44,854 bases of DNA from Gemmatimonadaceae bacterium (GTDB lineage Bacteria > Gemmatimonadota > Gemmatimonadetes > Gemmatimonadales > Gemmatimonadaceae). The position numbers were made by a program, and so were the translations under genes. Positions 27,700-35,809 of this stretch are shown piece by piece (within the stretch, counting starts at the first letter, position 1; each line of letters begins with the position of its first letter). The stretch is from NCBI GenBank assembly GCA_025934075.1, contig JAICYT010000004.1:1-44854 (forward strand), written 5' to 3'. The notes beneath the pieces were generated by a model. The model had not been told where the DNA came from. It worked only from the letters and a program-made list of their open reading frames with translations, and searched no databases.

Positions 27700-27728
27700 A
27701 CGGCGGCCGAGGCCGCCGTTTGTTGTTT
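27700..27728 (+). terminator. Terminator for tRNA-Pro
   Basis: A GC-only stem, ACGGCGGCC with GGCCGCCGT and a 2-base loop, is followed by TTGTTGTTT. It lies 27 bases after the tRNA, inside island 1, so the island brought its own terminator for the tRNA transcript. Confidence 0.75.
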
Positions 27729-27827
27729 CGGTTCTACATACCTCACAGGTCAGGCGCCGTAAGTCATTCTGCTGCGCACCGTTCGAGAATCCGCAAATGC
27801 GGAACCGCGCTGCCTAACCGAAAGATG

Positions 27828-27846
27828 GTGTATGTCTGGGGTATGT
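27828..27846 (+). repeat. Partial arm-type motif, island 1 left end
   Basis: GGTGTATGTCTGGGGTATGT contains the TGGGGTATGT core found doubled at 33151-33174 and 38256-38279. It lies 153 bases inside att1. It may be an integrase arm-binding site. Confidence 0.4.
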
Positions 27847-28003
27847 CTTGCGACATCTCACCGGCTTGGATGGCAAGGCGCCGCTGCCGCGCAGCGCGAC
27901 CATCGTTCGTAACGCGTTGAACAACAACATGATTCGCGAGCGCGGGTTCTTTGAACTGTGCCGCACATGAAGCGAGAACAGGTGGTCCTCGCTTTGGTCG
28001 GCG

Positions 28004-28225
28004 TTACGACGTAGCGTCGTTCAGCTTCGCTGGATCGAGGTCGGACAAGTCGATGTCGCGCGGTAAGTCGCGCTCGCGTTCGAAGGCGTCGGCCGAGAGC
28101 TTGCCGTCGGCGATCGCCTTGGCGAGAGGCGAACGTCGAACGAAGTCTATCAGACTCTCCGGCTTCGCGGCGTCGCTCCGCCCAGTCTTCGAGTCGGATT
28201 CATGTGGCTCTCTGACGTGCGCGTT
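28004..28225 (-). pseudogene. Relic of a small antitoxin-like protein
   Basis: The minus frame ending at 28004 reads ESLIDFVRRSPLAKAIADG, then KLSADAFERERDLPRDIDLSD before the stop. This is the shape of short antitoxin tails of the type DFFRxSPLA...ERDxxRDIDL. The frame is open back to the end of the helicase gene but has no ATG, GTG or TTG ahead of the conserved part. A strong GAAGGAGG site at about 28228-28236 has no start codon at the right distance. So the start seems to have been lost by mutation. No toxin follows it. It lies 44 bases downstream of the helicase stop. Confidence 0.4.
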
Positions 28226-28279
28226 ATCCTCCTTCTCGTTTGGCCTGCGCCCGGCGGCGTAACCGGGTGATCACGGGCA

Positions 28280-30715
28280 TCACGTCGCGATCGTATAGCC
28301 GAGAGCACGATACCCTGCCTGCCGCTTCGCGCTCATGCGAGCGAGCACTGGGACAAGGCCGTCAACATAGTCGTACACGACGACGTCTCGCTTGCCATCA
28401 TGATCACGGTGCAGACGTCCGACGTACTGCGCCAGCGTGCCTTTCCAGGCAATCGGCATTGCTAGAAAGAGAGTGTCCAAGCGCGCATCGTCGAATCCCT
28501 CGCCCAAGTACCGACCGGTCGACAGGATGATTCGCGGCCGACTGGCGCCGTCACGGAGAGCAGCGTTCACAGCATTGCGTTCAGAGGCCTTCATGGCTCC
28601 ACGCAGCACGATAACGTCAGCAGTGTCTCGCAACTGTTCCGCGAGAGCGTCGAGATGATCGCGACGCTCCGTGAGAACGAGGGGTGACCGGCCGGCTGTG
28701 ACCGCTAGACGGACGTCTTCGACAATTTGGGAATTCCGTCGTATGTCGGACGCGAGCGCGCGATACACGTCGGTTATCGAAGGGCGGTCCTCGGCAATCA
28801 CTGGTGGAAGGCAAAAGGCTGTGTCCCGCATGAGTACGCGATGGTCAATTCCACTCTGCAGCGCATGTGCTTTGTGCTCGACTCGGTACCTCACTGGACC
28901 GCATTGCATCAGGATGATCGGGTGATGACCATCGCGCCTCGCAACGGTCGCGGAGAGCCCAAGGACGTAGCGCGCCTTGGAGCGGCGCGCGACGAGCTCG
29001 AAGCTCGCTGCTGACAGGTGATGGCATTCATCGACGACGAGATGACCGTATCCCCCGATCTCGTCCGATACAACGCCGCGCCGCACGAGGCTCTGAATCA
29101 CCGCAACGTCGATCACGCCTGTTGGCCTGCGACGCCCACCACCAATGACGCCAATCTGTGAGCGGTCCACCGATAGAAATGAAGCGAGGCGCTCGACCCA
29201 TTGCGTCAGTAGCTCGCGCCGGTGGACCAGGACCAGCGTGGTGCATCCGCGCGTGGCGATGAGCGACGCCGCGACAACCGTCTTGCCGAAGGCTGTCGCG
29301 GCTGCCAATACTCCGAAATCGTGATGCACCAGCGCGCCGGCCGCGAGCGCCTGTTCTGCGCGGAGATCTCCGACGAATTGTAGGCCGAGTGCTCCACCGG
29401 ACTCTCGCCTGTCTTCGATTTGCGGCGTGACACCGTGTGATTTCAGAAGGTCGACGGTCTCGTCGAGGCATCCGCGTGGAAGAGCAATGTGCCGTGGATG
29501 AATCTCGGCACACGAGATGATTCGAGGCTTGCCGTGCGTGGACAACCGCATCGCTTGCGCGCGGAAGAACTCTGGATTCTGAAATGCGGCGAGACGAATC
29601 ACCCGAGCGACGAATGCTGGCGGAAGGGAAGTGCGGTCGACGTAGATGCCGTCGGCGACGACCACTTGGACCGAATGAGGCAGTGGCTCGGTAATGGGCT
29701 TGTCGATTGACCGTCGCGACGGTGGCGCGAGCCACGGCTCATCTGCGTCATCGTCTTCGACTGGCATCCGGACGTCGACAATGCGCCCGCGTGCTTCGGC
29801 GTCCGCGACGACGCGTTCCACGGTCGCGCGCGAGATGCATGCGAGTGATGAGAGGAATGCCCATTGATCCTCGAATGGGCGCAAGTCGTTGTCGACGAAG
29901 AGCGTGTTTCCGCGCTTGCGCGCGCTCGCCTGGAGGGGAAGGGCGATGAGATTGCCGAATCCTCCCGCCGGCATGATATCCTGCGATGGAAAGAACCGGT
30001 CGTAGGAGCCAAAGCCGATTTCCGGACGCCGGTCCATCGTTTCGGTGAGGACGACGAAACCGAGTTGGCGGGCGAGCCGACCAGGTAAGGGCTCCTCGAA
30101 GAACAACCACGCGTGACCGCCCGTGCCGGACCGCGATCGTTCAAGGCCGACTGAGATGTTCAGCTTCTGGCACGTCTCGACGAAGGCGATCGCGTCGGAC
30201 GTCCACTCTTCGCCGTCGAAGTCGACCGCGAGGAAATGGCACGTGTTGTCTGGAAGGAGCGGATATACGCCCGCGACAAAGTCTGTGAACGTCGATTTGT
30301 TCGAAGGCCCGCCGAGATGACGGCGAATGATTTCATCCGAAATCGGGATGAATGCCTGGTGGGGACATTCGCCGCACTTCACGCGCGGTTTGTTACAGAT
30401 GCCGGGCTTCCATTCGTTGTTGCAGGCCGGAGCATAGCCCGACTTCCCAGTCTTCGCATTTTCCCAGCGAACCGGGAAGACGTCGCCTCGACCCGCGAAG
30501 AGGCCGCGAAAGAGCGCGATTTTGTCGGCCGACGTAGATCTCCGTGTGACGAGCGGCGTCGTCGCGCGTTCCGGCGTTGAAAACCGGGCCGGGACGTTCG
30601 GCACACGACGCTTCAGGGCGATGAGTTCTTCATTCAGCGCCTGGCGTTCCGTCGCGATCGCGTCGAGGCGTTCGTGAATCTCAGCGATTCGCCGATGTTC
30701 GTCCGGTTTTGTCAT
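28280..30715 (-). CDS. TOTE-type primase-helicase (AEP + SF2 helicase)
   Basis: Protein of 811 residues. A short coiled coil (8-37) is followed by the AEP primase domain of the TOTE conflict type: four cysteines at 98, 107, 114 and 117 for zinc, DFDG (Asp165, Asp167), SRSGTGGHAW with His201, and DRFFPSQD. A superfamily 2 helicase follows: Walker A AATAFGKT (471-478), DECHH (562), LSATV, then the second RecA half with STGRYLGEGFDDARLDTL and QYVGRLHR. Such fusions are proposed to restart or block replication of invading DNA. The start has AGGA 4 bases before the ATG. It diverges from the AbiE pair through a shared operator. Confidence 0.92.
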   Translation of the reverse strand: MTKPDEHRRIAEIHERLDAIATERQALNEELIALKRRVPNVPARFSTPERATTPLVTRRSTSADKIALFRGLFAGRGDVFPVRWENAKTGKSGYAPACNNEWKPGICNKPRVKCGECPHQAFIPISDEIIRRHLGGPSNKSTFTDFVAGVYPLLPDNTCHFLAVDFDGEEWTSDAIAFVETCQKLNISVGLERSRSGTGGHAWLFFEEPLPGRLARQLGFVVLTETMDRRPEIGFGSYDRFFPSQDIMPAGGFGNLIALPLQASARKRGNTLFVDNDLRPFEDQWAFLSSLACISRATVERVVADAEARGRIVDVRMPVEDDDADEPWLAPPSRRSIDKPITEPLPHSVQVVVADGIYVDRTSLPPAFVARVIRLAAFQNPEFFRAQAMRLSTHGKPRIISCAEIHPRHIALPRGCLDETVDLLKSHGVTPQIEDRRESGGALGLQFVGDLRAEQALAAGALVHHDFGVLAAATAFGKTVVAASLIATRGCTTLVLVHRRELLTQWVERLASFLSVDRSQIGVIGGGRRRPTGVIDVAVIQSLVRRGVVSDEIGGYGHLVVDECHHLSAASFELVARRSKARYVLGLSATVARRDGHHPIILMQCGPVRYRVEHKAHALQSGIDHRVLMRDTAFCLPPVIAEDRPSITDVYRALASDIRRNSQIVEDVRLAVTAGRSPLVLTERRDHLDALAEQLRDTADVIVLRGAMKASERNAVNAALRDGASRPRIILSTGRYLGEGFDDARLDTLFLAMPIAWKGTLAQYVGRLHRDHDGKRDVVVYDYVDGLVPVLARMSAKRQAGYRALGYTIAT

Positions 30716-30762
30716 TCGTCCTGGACGACTCCTGACCGGCCTTTTGGAGCGGCCGTCTCATG

Positions 30763-30798
30763 TTGGCAATAATATGCTCAGACATTATATTATTGCCA
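30763..30798 (+). promoter_or_regulatory. Divergent promoter with palindromic operator
   Basis: An exact 12-bp inverted repeat TGGCAATAATAT (30764-30775) / ATATTATTGCCA (30787-30798) with an 11-base spacer sits between the helicase (start 30715) and AbiEi (start 30820). TTGGCA (30763) and TTATAT (30785), 16 bases apart, form a good promoter for the AbiE operon that overlaps the repeat. AbiEi antitoxins are known to repress their own promoter by binding inverted repeats. Binding here would also cover the helicase promoter. Confidence 0.75.
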
Positions 30799-30819
30799 CC
30801 CTTCACACGCCCAAAATCG

Positions 30820-31500
30820 ATGCGATCGAGTCAGTGGGCCACCAAGCTCTACGATATCGCCGAGAGCCAGCTCGGCTACTTTACGGCCGCGGAGGCCCGA
30901 GCGGCTGGCATTCAACAGGTTCGACTCGTCCAACTCCACCAAAGTGGCGACGTCGAGCGCGTCAGTCGCGGCGTATATCGGCTCGCACGGTTCCCCTTCT
31001 CGCCGCTCGGCCAATATATGGAGGCGGCGCTTTGGCCACAGGTCCGTCGCCCGGAGGCTCGCGCGGTCATTTCCCACGTCTCAGCGCTTGCGCTCCACGA
31101 GCTCTCCGAAGTCAGCCCGGCGAAGATCCACATCACACTGCCTTCAGGTCTGCGCCTTCGACGCGCGGTCCCACCTCACCTAGTTCTGCATTTTGCGACG
31201 CTAGCGCGGGAGGACGTGCAGGTGGTTGAAGGTGTGCCAGTGACGACACCGATTCGGACAATTCACGATGCACATGCCGCGCATCTGGGGACGGCACTGG
31301 TGAGACGTGCGATCGCTGATGGACGCCGCACGGGCCGTCTGACGCATAACGAGGCCGACCGGCTCACGCGAGAACTTCTCGCCGAACCGACTCGAAGGAA
31401 AAAAAGCGCGAAACTGAAAGCGGAAATTGACACAACGCCAACGAAGACTCGCCGTCAACGAGGCACAACTCCGAAGCGGCGCGGAGAGCGAGGTCGGTGA
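30820..31500 (+). CDS. abiEi: AbiEi-family antitoxin
   Basis: Transcription-repressor antitoxin of 226 residues. I start it at ATG 30820, which follows the promoter; an ATG at 30760 would lie in front of it. The N-terminal winged helix is typical: AESQLGYFTAAEARAAGIQQ, RLVQLHQSGDVERVSRGVYRLARFP. The C-terminal AbiEi domain has SHVSALALHELSEVSPAKIHITLP, then EGVPVTTPIRTIHDA. A Lys/Arg-rich tail of about 35 residues (about 190 on) is extra. It neutralises the AbiEii toxin without contacting it in the type IV scheme and represses the operon through the 5' inverted repeat. Overlaps the toxin gene by 4 bases. Confidence 0.9.
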   Translation: MRSSQWATKLYDIAESQLGYFTAAEARAAGIQQVRLVQLHQSGDVERVSRGVYRLARFPFSPLGQYMEAALWPQVRRPEARAVISHVSALALHELSEVSPAKIHITLPSGLRLRRAVPPHLVLHFATLAREDVQVVEGVPVTTPIRTIHDAHAAHLGTALVRRAIADGRRTGRLTHNEADRLTRELLAEPTRRKKSAKLKAEIDTTPTKTRRQRGTTPKRRGERGR

Positions 31501-32366
31501 CGGAACCGCGACGAAAGCCACTCAGCGGACCGCCGCCATCGGCTGGCGTGCTCGCTCGGTATGCCCGCGCCTACGCCAAAGAGCTTGGCGTCAGCGAAGC
31601 TCGCGTCCGAGCGTGGATTTCATACATGATCCTCGCCGGCATCCTCGAGCAAGTCGGCGAGAGCGCCGACGGTTACCGATTCACCGTGAAAGGCGGGGTC
31701 GCCCTCGAACTGCGGCTGAAAGACCGGGCGCGCGCGACGAAGGACATCGATCTTGTCCTGCATCATGACGAGGCCGATCTCGCGCGCGCCCTCGAGCATG
31801 CCGTCGACACAGGCGCTCGCGGCGGTTGTCAGGGTTTCCGTTTTCGTCGAAAGGGTGAACCGTTCGTTCTCGAGAACCGCACGATCAGTGTAGAGCTTGC
31901 GGTTACCTACAAGGGCGGAGCGTGGACGAGCATCATCGTCGACGTTGCTCGCGCCGAACCAGGTGAGAGCGAGATAGAGCTGATACCGGCCGTTCCGCTC
32001 CAGGAGGCAATCGGCATCACCGGACCGACCGAGTTGGCCTGTCTCCCGCTGCGAATGCACGTCGCGCAGAAGTTTCATGGGATGACACTGCCCCCGCGAC
32101 CCGGCAAACGGAACGAACGATTCAAGGACTTGGTCGACATCCTGTTGATGGAGGCGCTCGTCACCGACTACGCGGGACTTCGAGAGGCGTGCGAATCAGT
32201 GTTTCGCACTCGTGGCACTCACGCCTGGCCGCCGATGCTCGAGCTGCCGTCGCATTGGGCCGAGCCGTTCGCGGCGCTGGCGTGCGAGCTCGATCTTCCG
32301 GTGATCGATGGGCATGAAGCTATGGAGCACGTCCGAGCGTTCGCCGATAGAATCCGAAATGCCTAG
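31497..32366 (+). CDS. abiEii: AbiEii/AbiGii-family nucleotidyltransferase toxin
   Basis: Toxin of 289 residues, GTG start overlapping the antitoxin stop. The nucleotidyltransferase signature is KGGVALELRLKDRARATKDIDLVL with Gly66-Gly67 and Asp83/Asp85. The carboxy-terminal half holds KFHGMTLPP followed by RFKDLVDILLM, usual for the family. It transfers nucleotides to target RNAs, such as tRNA in related toxins, to halt growth after phage infection. It overlaps the next gene, a LexA-HTH/SWIM protein, by 8 bases (ATGCCTAG), an unusual extra member of the operon. Confidence 0.93.
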   Translation: MTEPRRKPLSGPPPSAGVLARYARAYAKELGVSEARVRAWISYMILAGILEQVGESADGYRFTVKGGVALELRLKDRARATKDIDLVLHHDEADLARALEHAVDTGARGGCQGFRFRRKGEPFVLENRTISVELAVTYKGGAWTSIIVDVARAEPGESEIELIPAVPLQEAIGITGPTELACLPLRMHVAQKFHGMTLPPRPGKRNERFKDLVDILLMEALVTDYAGLREACESVFRTRGTHAWPPMLELPSHWAEPFAALACELDLPVIDGHEAMEHVRAFADRIRNA

Positions 32367-33102
32367 GCCCAGGTTCACCGGCCTCCAGGGCCAGTACTTG
32401 TCCTTCATCGACGCCTACCGCCGCATCCACGGTCGCGCGCCCGCCGAGGCCGATCTCCAACGGTACTTCGGCGTAACGCCACCGAGCGTCCATCGGATGA
32501 TCGTGACCCTGCAGCGGAACGGATTGATCAGCCGAGCTGCCGGCGCTCCTCGATCAGTCGAATTGAGAGTCTCGCCCGCGGATCTTCCGCTGCTTGCGTG
32601 CGAGCCGTTGCACGGGGGTACCCGATCGACGTCCGCGGTTGCATCCGATCGCAGGCCGCGGCCTGCGACGAACGCGACGAACCCGACGAACGCGCAGGCA
32701 ACGCCGGCCCAACGGACGAAACTCGATCCGGCGACCGAGTACATCGACAGCTCGTTGATGAGCCAGCGCTTGCGACACGATCGTCATGTGTCTGCGCTGA
32801 TCGACGGTCGATACGGCGCGTATCGAGTCCAAGCAAAGCTGACTCGCCGAATCGACGGCGATTGCACATGTCCCTCCGACATGTGGCCCTGCAAGCACGT
32901 GCGCGCGCTCCGCGCCACCTGGGAACAAAACCCGAGCAGTTTCTTCGATGTGCGGGCGTTCCTGCGATCGCTCGAGGCGCGTGATACAGCTAGACTGGTC
33001 GAAGCGATTGGCCGAATCGTCGCCAGGTATCCCCAAGCTCTTGCGCTGCTCGGCGCTCAAGGGTTCGACGACGAGGGCGACGATTCGGACGATGACTATT
33101 GA
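32359..33102 (+). CDS. LexA-like HTH and SWIM zinc-finger protein, copy 1
   Basis: Protein of 247 residues with two recognisable parts. Residues about 8-68 match the LexA DNA-binding wHTH (GQYLSFIDAYRRIHGRAPAE, LQRYFGVTPPSVHRMIVTLQRNGLI). The LexA protease domain is missing. A Thr/Ala-rich linker follows. Residues about 125-200 contain a SWIM zinc finger CTC-x6-CKH (Cys169, Cys171, Cys178, His180) and nearby LTRRIDGD. The tail ends in an acidic run. Both domains bind DNA or protein. It starts within the last codons of abiEii, so it is co-translated with the toxin. A second copy lies in island 2. Function unknown; a regulator of the island or a defence component is possible. Confidence 0.88.
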   Translation: MPRPRFTGLQGQYLSFIDAYRRIHGRAPAEADLQRYFGVTPPSVHRMIVTLQRNGLISRAAGAPRSVELRVSPADLPLLACEPLHGGTRSTSAVASDRRPRPATNATNPTNAQATPAQRTKLDPATEYIDSSLMSQRLRHDRHVSALIDGRYGAYRVQAKLTRRIDGDCTCPSDMWPCKHVRALRATWEQNPSSFFDVRAFLRSLEARDTARLVEAIGRIVARYPQALALLGAQGFDDEGDDSDDDY

Positions 33103-33150
33103 GATCCTCGATTTTTTTCGAGGCCGCGACGCCGCTTCGCCCGCCTCGAC

Positions 33151-33235
33151 CGTGTTGGGGTATGTGGGGTATGTGAAACGCCCAAACCCGCGTGAAAACG
33201 GTTCGCGAGTCCGTAGGTGTTCAGGTGCGGTAACG
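33151..33235 (+). repeat. Arm-type motif set, right end of island 1
   Basis: A 24-base segment (33151-33174, starting CGTGTTGGGGTATGTG) and a second block (33202-33235, ending TTCAGGTGCGGTAACG) recur near the right end of island 2 at 38256-38279 and 38307-38340. They lie 48 bases before att2. Such paired motifs next to att sites are typical integrase or excisionase arm sites. Confidence 0.65.
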
Positions 33236-33282
33236 CGCGGTTCTACAGGACGTTATAGGTTTGGAGCACGACGTTACCCCAC

Positions 33283-33327
33283 AATGGGGTTCAGGGGGTC
33301 GCGGGTTCAAATCCCGCCGTCCCGATT
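33283..33327 (+). repeat. att site 2
   Basis: Exact copy of the 45-base tRNA-Pro segment at 27631-27675. It lacks the 5' half of the tRNA, so it is not a gene. It separates islands 1 and 2 and lies 2 bases from the end of the integrase frame. Confidence 0.95.
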
Positions 33328-33329
33328 AC

Positions 33330-34828
33330 TTACGAGGTGGCGGTGCTACTTTCGGCGCCGGGGGTGCTACTATCGCCCCCGCGCGTCGCCCCTCTCACAA
33401 CGAGGCCGCGGCGCATCGTACATCGACGCCGATTCCACTTTGCCGCGGATCTGTTGGGGGATCGTCCCGCCGGCGGTGACCACGGCTTTCGCGTTGCAAG
33501 CTGTGGCGGCTGCAAGTCCGCCGACGCCAGTTTCCGCGGCTCGTTGACGACGGCTCGCATCGTTTCGCGATCGGCCTGAGCATAACAGTCGAGGAGACTC
33601 CGGAGACATTTCCACCCCCCGACGGCCGCGACATCGCGCATCGGCCAGTGTTTCGCTCCATTGCCCATTTACGACGATATGGATGCCAGACACCTCCGAC
33701 CAGCTTCGGCAGGCCGGCGTCTCGCTCCGCTTGGAGCAAGCACTTCACCAGTGCCCAACGATCCACCGGTTGATCCGGAAGGCGAGGGGCGGGGAACACC
33801 CAGCCGCCAACGCTGCCGAGACGCGCCTGAAAGCGTCGCAGCTCGCCGAGCAACGAGGCCGAGAGATCGATGGTCCACAGGATGCCCATCTTATCCGCGT
33901 CGGCGCGCCATGTGATCGCCGGCATGGAGTAGTCGATGTCCTCCCACCGCAATTGACGAATCGCACCGATCCGTCGCCCCGTCGCCTCGGCCAACACCAG
34001 CGCCAGTTCAAGGCGAAGCCACTTGAATCGCTCGGCTGAGCCGTCCGGCGCTCGACCGCTTCGCGCTTGGATTGCACGACGAGTGGCGTCGAATCGTTCC
34101 TGGCACGTCACGGGTCGGCGCGGATTCTTCTCTGGCCGGCGTTCGATTCCCTTGAGCGGATTCACGGTGAGCCAGCGTGCGCTACTTCCGGCGCTCGGAT
34201 CGCGAACGGTCGTCGCCCAATTGAGCATTCCGTGTAGAAGCACGAGATCAGCCTCGGCGGATCGGGCGCGCGTGGGCTGCGAGACGTGTACGACGTTCTC
34301 GGTGTGCATGCGCCCCAATCGCACGATCCGCCGCTCATGCCGATAGCGCAGACCGCCCGCTGCTCGGGCGCGCTCGTAACGGCGCTGCGCATCCTTGCTC
34401 AAGCGCTCGACGTCGTAGTCCGCGCCGAAGTACGCAATCAAGATCGCGGCACGCGTGGCCGTATCGGACTGGTGCGTCTGGTCGGTATCGCGGAAGGTCT
34501 CGCACTCACTTCGATACCGTTCCCAAAGTCGGGCGAGCGTTACCCGAGGATGCGGTTCGAGACCGTCGTGACCGGCGAGCACACCGGCGCCGTTCCGAGT
34601 GTTGCTTTGGTGAGCGACGATTTGCAACGCCTCGGCATGATCCGTCGTGCCCAGGCTACGAACGTGCCGCCGACCGTCGGTCAGGTACATGCTGGAGTAA
34701 AACGGGCCGCCCGCCCGCTTCTGAAAGAGTCGCGTGCGTTCGCCCCAGCGCCCCACGGAGCATGACAGAATCCCAGTCAGCGGACTTCGGGTCCATCCGT
34801 CAATCGCCGTGGGTTGGTCGGGCAGCAT
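33330..34828 (-). pseudogene. Tyrosine integrase, frameshifted before the catalytic Tyr
   Basis: Phage-type tyrosine recombinase. Start at ATG 34828 (AAGG 9 bases upstream). It has an N-terminal arm/core-binding region, ATGRRIGAIRQLRWEDID with the first catalytic Arg, and HPYRRKWAME with the His-x-x-Arg pair. The frame then turns to nonsense and stops at 33395. In another frame, from about 33655 down to 33330, the expected ending continues: KHWPMRDVAAVGGW, then LLDCYAQADRETM with the nucleophile Tyr. One missing A in the run at 33651-33653 (TTT on the + strand) would restore a single frame reading MERKHWPM. It is therefore either inactivated, a sequencing error, or a frameshifting gene. The restored end lies 2 bases from att2. 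Confidence 0.88.
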
Positions 34829-35018
34829 CGAAGGCATCCTTGTTAGAGGTTACGAATTGGCCGTCGGGAGACACGGCGGGAACGAACGTCTCCATGTTGT
34901 CTCGGGCAACGCGCAGCGATTGTTCCGCTCGACGGTGACCGCGGCGGTCGGCGAAGGCGACCGCGACGCGCCACGCGGTGTATGTTTTGGCAACTCGTCA
35001 AACACGCGGGGTCCGACG

Positions 35019-35804
35019 GTGAGTTCGCCAGCCAAGAGAGCGGGTGCGTCGCACACTGCAGCGTTTACTGCCTTGCAAGGCCAGTATTTGGCTTTCATAC
35101 ACACGTACGAAGGGATTCACGGGTGCGCACCGGCCGAGGCGGACTTGCAGCGACACTTCGGCGTGACGCCCCCAAGCGTTCATCAGATGGTTGTGACGCT
35201 GGAGCGAAAGGGACTCATCACTCGCGTCGCGGGCGGTGCGCGATCCATCAAATTGCAGATTCCGTCCTCGGCACTGCCGCCGCTCGAGCGGCGAGAATGG
35301 TCGGGTCCAGATCAGCAACGCGCGCAGCTCTCGGCGATCCGATCACGGAAATCGGCGGATCGAACGAAGCGCACATCGTCGTCAAGCGCGCTGCCCGCAC
35401 GTATCACGAAGCCGGATGCCGCGGCCGAGTACGTCGATAGTCCAATGATGACGAAGCGGCTCCGGTTCGGGCCGATCGTTTCAGTCGAGATCGCAGGCGG
35501 GTACGGCAATTACCGCACGCGATTAAAGCTGACGCGAAAACTGGACGGCGATTGCACGTGTCCGTCCGACGCGTGGCCGTGCAAGCACGTCCGCGCGCTT
35601 CGTACGACCTGGGAGACGAATCCGGAGAGCTTTCTCGATGTGGATGCGTTCTTGCGAAACCTCGATGCGCGTGAGAAGGGCGAGCTGATCGAGACGATCG
35701 GTAAGATCGTCGTGGCATTTCCGCAGACGCTCGGAGCGTTCGGTGTCGCAGGGTTTGACGAGACCGACGATGACGGCGATGACGACCTCGGACTGTGGGA
35801 CTGA
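35019..35804 (+). CDS. LexA-like HTH and SWIM zinc-finger protein, copy 2
   Basis: Protein of 261 residues from GTG 35019. Upstream frame to 34734 is open but overlaps the divergent integrase promoter and is not family-like. Residues about 18-78 are the LexA-type wHTH (GQYLAFIHTYEGIHG, LQRHFGVTPPSVHQMVVTLERKGLI). The SWIM finger is at Cys179, Cys181, Cys188 and His190 (CTC-x6-CKH). It is clearly homologous over its length to the copy at 32359-33102, with the linker most divergent, and it ends in an acidic run. The next gene starts 5 bases later. It diverges from the integrase and could regulate it, given the LexA-like domain. Confidence 0.87.
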   Translation: MSSPAKRAGASHTAAFTALQGQYLAFIHTYEGIHGCAPAEADLQRHFGVTPPSVHQMVVTLERKGLITRVAGGARSIKLQIPSSALPPLERREWSGPDQQRAQLSAIRSRKSADRTKRTSSSSALPARITKPDAAAEYVDSPMMTKRLRFGPIVSVEIAGGYGNYRTRLKLTRKLDGDCTCPSDAWPCKHVRALRTTWETNPESFLDVDAFLRNLDAREKGELIETIGKIVVAFPQTLGAFGVAGFDETDDDGDDDLGLWD

Positions 35805-35809
35805 CCGAA

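Larger units (their letters stand above)
27631..33327. mobile_element. Integrated island 1 (att1 to att2)
   Basis: Bounded by exact copies of the tRNA-Pro 3' half. Contents are a relic antitoxin-like frame, a primase-helicase, an AbiE pair and a LexA-HTH/SWIM gene. No integrase is found inside it. It may have relied on the one in island 2 or have lost its own. The right end shares the motif set (33151-33235) seen at the right end of island 2, so the two belong to one family. Confidence 0.8.

Noticed and set aside
30760..30819. Upstream ATG for AbiEi at 30760
   Set aside because: It lies in front of the promoter and operator; the extra 20 residues are hydrophobic and not family-like.
33283..33327. 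Second and third tRNA-Pro genes at att2 and att3
   Set aside because: Only the 3' half is present; no 5' acceptor strand or D-arm can be paired, so they are att repeats.
34734..35018. N-terminal extension of the second LexA-HTH/SWIM gene
   Set aside because: It overlaps the divergent integrase start, contains no conserved sequence, and the first copy has no such extension.
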